From Taenia hydatigena (Eukaryota; Platyhelminthes; Cestoda; Cyclophyllidea; Taeniidae): a DNA stretch of 64,000 bases. Location: positions 62,001-126,000 of the forward strand of contig JADWOT020001139.1 in assembly GCA_036345935.2 (NCBI GenBank). The letters run 5' to 3'. A program made the translations under genes and the position numbers. This document shows positions 63,201 through 64,000 of the stretch, in pieces. Below the pieces are notes generated by a model, which was not told the origin of the DNA, made no database searches, and worked only from the letters and a program-made list of their open reading frames with translations. How positions within the stretch are numbered: the first letter of the stretch is position 1; each line of letters begins with the position of its first letter.

Positions 63201-64000
63201 CCGATGTGGTCACTGCAATAGATTACATGCCTGAATCAACAAATTAAAGATTTTCTTGACAAGCGGCTTTTCATCCCTAATATGAAAATTGAATTTTAGT
63301 AGCTCTTTAGCTAGGGTACACGACGAAGAGGTGAGCATTTGATTTGCAGTGAAATTTAACTACAGGATCTCATTACTCAGAATCTTAGCCCTGCACGCGA
63401 CTTACGCTCCTCTGGGTTTTACTCACATGTAATGCTGAGGGCAGATCCGGAAGGTCCCTCTGCTTATCCATTGAATTCATCACATGCTCTCTTGCAAGTT
63501 TTCACCCATCTCAATAGCCTCTGCACTAAAATACGCAACTATAGGTGCATAAGGTGCTTCGCCATATTCAAGAACTCTATCTTAAAACTTGCACATTTGG
63601 CTCGTGACCATCATGGTAAGCGCCTTTCAATTTTAGATACACCATGCGCATCGAATTCTGCGTGTGCGACCACGTACATGTGTACACAAACAAAGGTGTG
63701 TATTTTGTGTACAAGTATTTGTGCTTATGAATAATCTGAACCCAAATAATGAGGAATAGCACAACAATCAGTCAAATAATGTAAATTACATCACGTTTAT
63801 GGCATCGAATATATGTTTGTCGTGATCACTGGCCGCCTCTCACTTAAAAAGTGCATTCAGACAAGCATCGAGGCAGTGTTGCTACTTTTTAAGACTGCTC
63901 AACCCTTAGATGAAAAATAAGGTTCAGTCATCAATTACGAGACGTTCGTAAGACCATGAGCTAATAATACTTTGGCAGATCCATGCGAAACACAAACAGA
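63201..64000. other. Window end, nothing recognised
   Basis: The frames 63432-63734 (+) and 63577-63762 (-) overlap on opposite strands and show no domain. I see no splice-consistent exon or RNA gene. Confidence 0.4.

Noticed and set aside
1..64000. CRISPR array, bacterial operons, rRNA genes
   Set aside because: No regularly spaced repeats, no ribosome-binding-site-led gene strings and no rRNA signature; the genes present are intron-split.

Overview
The window looks like a piece of a metazoan, probably invertebrate, nuclear genome. It is AT-rich. The genes that can be recognised are split by introns that range from very short (about 40-85 bp) to 1-1.6 kb, and they sit in a large excess of decayed repeats and non-coding DNA. 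A flatworm would fit the small first introns, the AIMP1 gene and the Ty3/gypsy relic, but that is inference; no taxonomic marker is decisive. Most of the long open frames here are chance frames.

Region 1 (1-13804) is one giant palindrome. Bases 1-4732 and 9073-13804 are inverted copies of each other (position x pairs with 13805-x). Line-by-line comparison showed two differences, outside a stretch of roughly 1.2 kb (about 1740-1805 and 1985-3125) that I judged only from identical translations. The left arm runs off the start of the window. The 4.34-kb spacer is not unique sequence: its flanks contain an old, strongly diverged inverted repeat with nearly the same centre (about 5400-6060 against 7440-8100). 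The locus is therefore a layered palindrome with homogenised outer arms and a decayed core. Each arm also holds two diverged direct copies of an unknown unit.

Region 2 (13805-24300) has no gene I can defend. It holds one copy of a dispersed repeat near 22.6 kb and a 60-bp A/T hairpin at 23.46 kb.

Region 3 (24300-41215) is a second, older inverted duplication with arms of about 6 kb around a 4.9-kb spacer. The left arm carries an apparently intact five-exon AIMP1/p43 gene on the minus strand (284 aa predicted). The right arm carries its dead, intron-retaining copy on the plus strand. The spacer contains two tRNA-like relics and one copy of a repeat also found at 62.6 kb.

Region 4 (41215-47300) is pyrimidine-rich and repeat-rich, with several pairs of diverged direct repeats and no convincing gene.

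Region 5 (47300-64000) has the other gene-like material. A minus-strand gene encodes a secreted or type I membrane protein with an ANF-receptor (natriuretic-peptide-receptor type) ectodomain, apparently without a kinase or cyclase, and with two one-base frame problems. There is also a small two-exon minus-strand candidate at 51.2-51.5 kb, two plus-strand exon candidates at 53.2 and 54.4-54.8 kb, a Ty3/gypsy pol relic at 58.7-59.4 kb, and a minus-strand exon for a multi-pass membrane protein at 60.9-61.3 kb.
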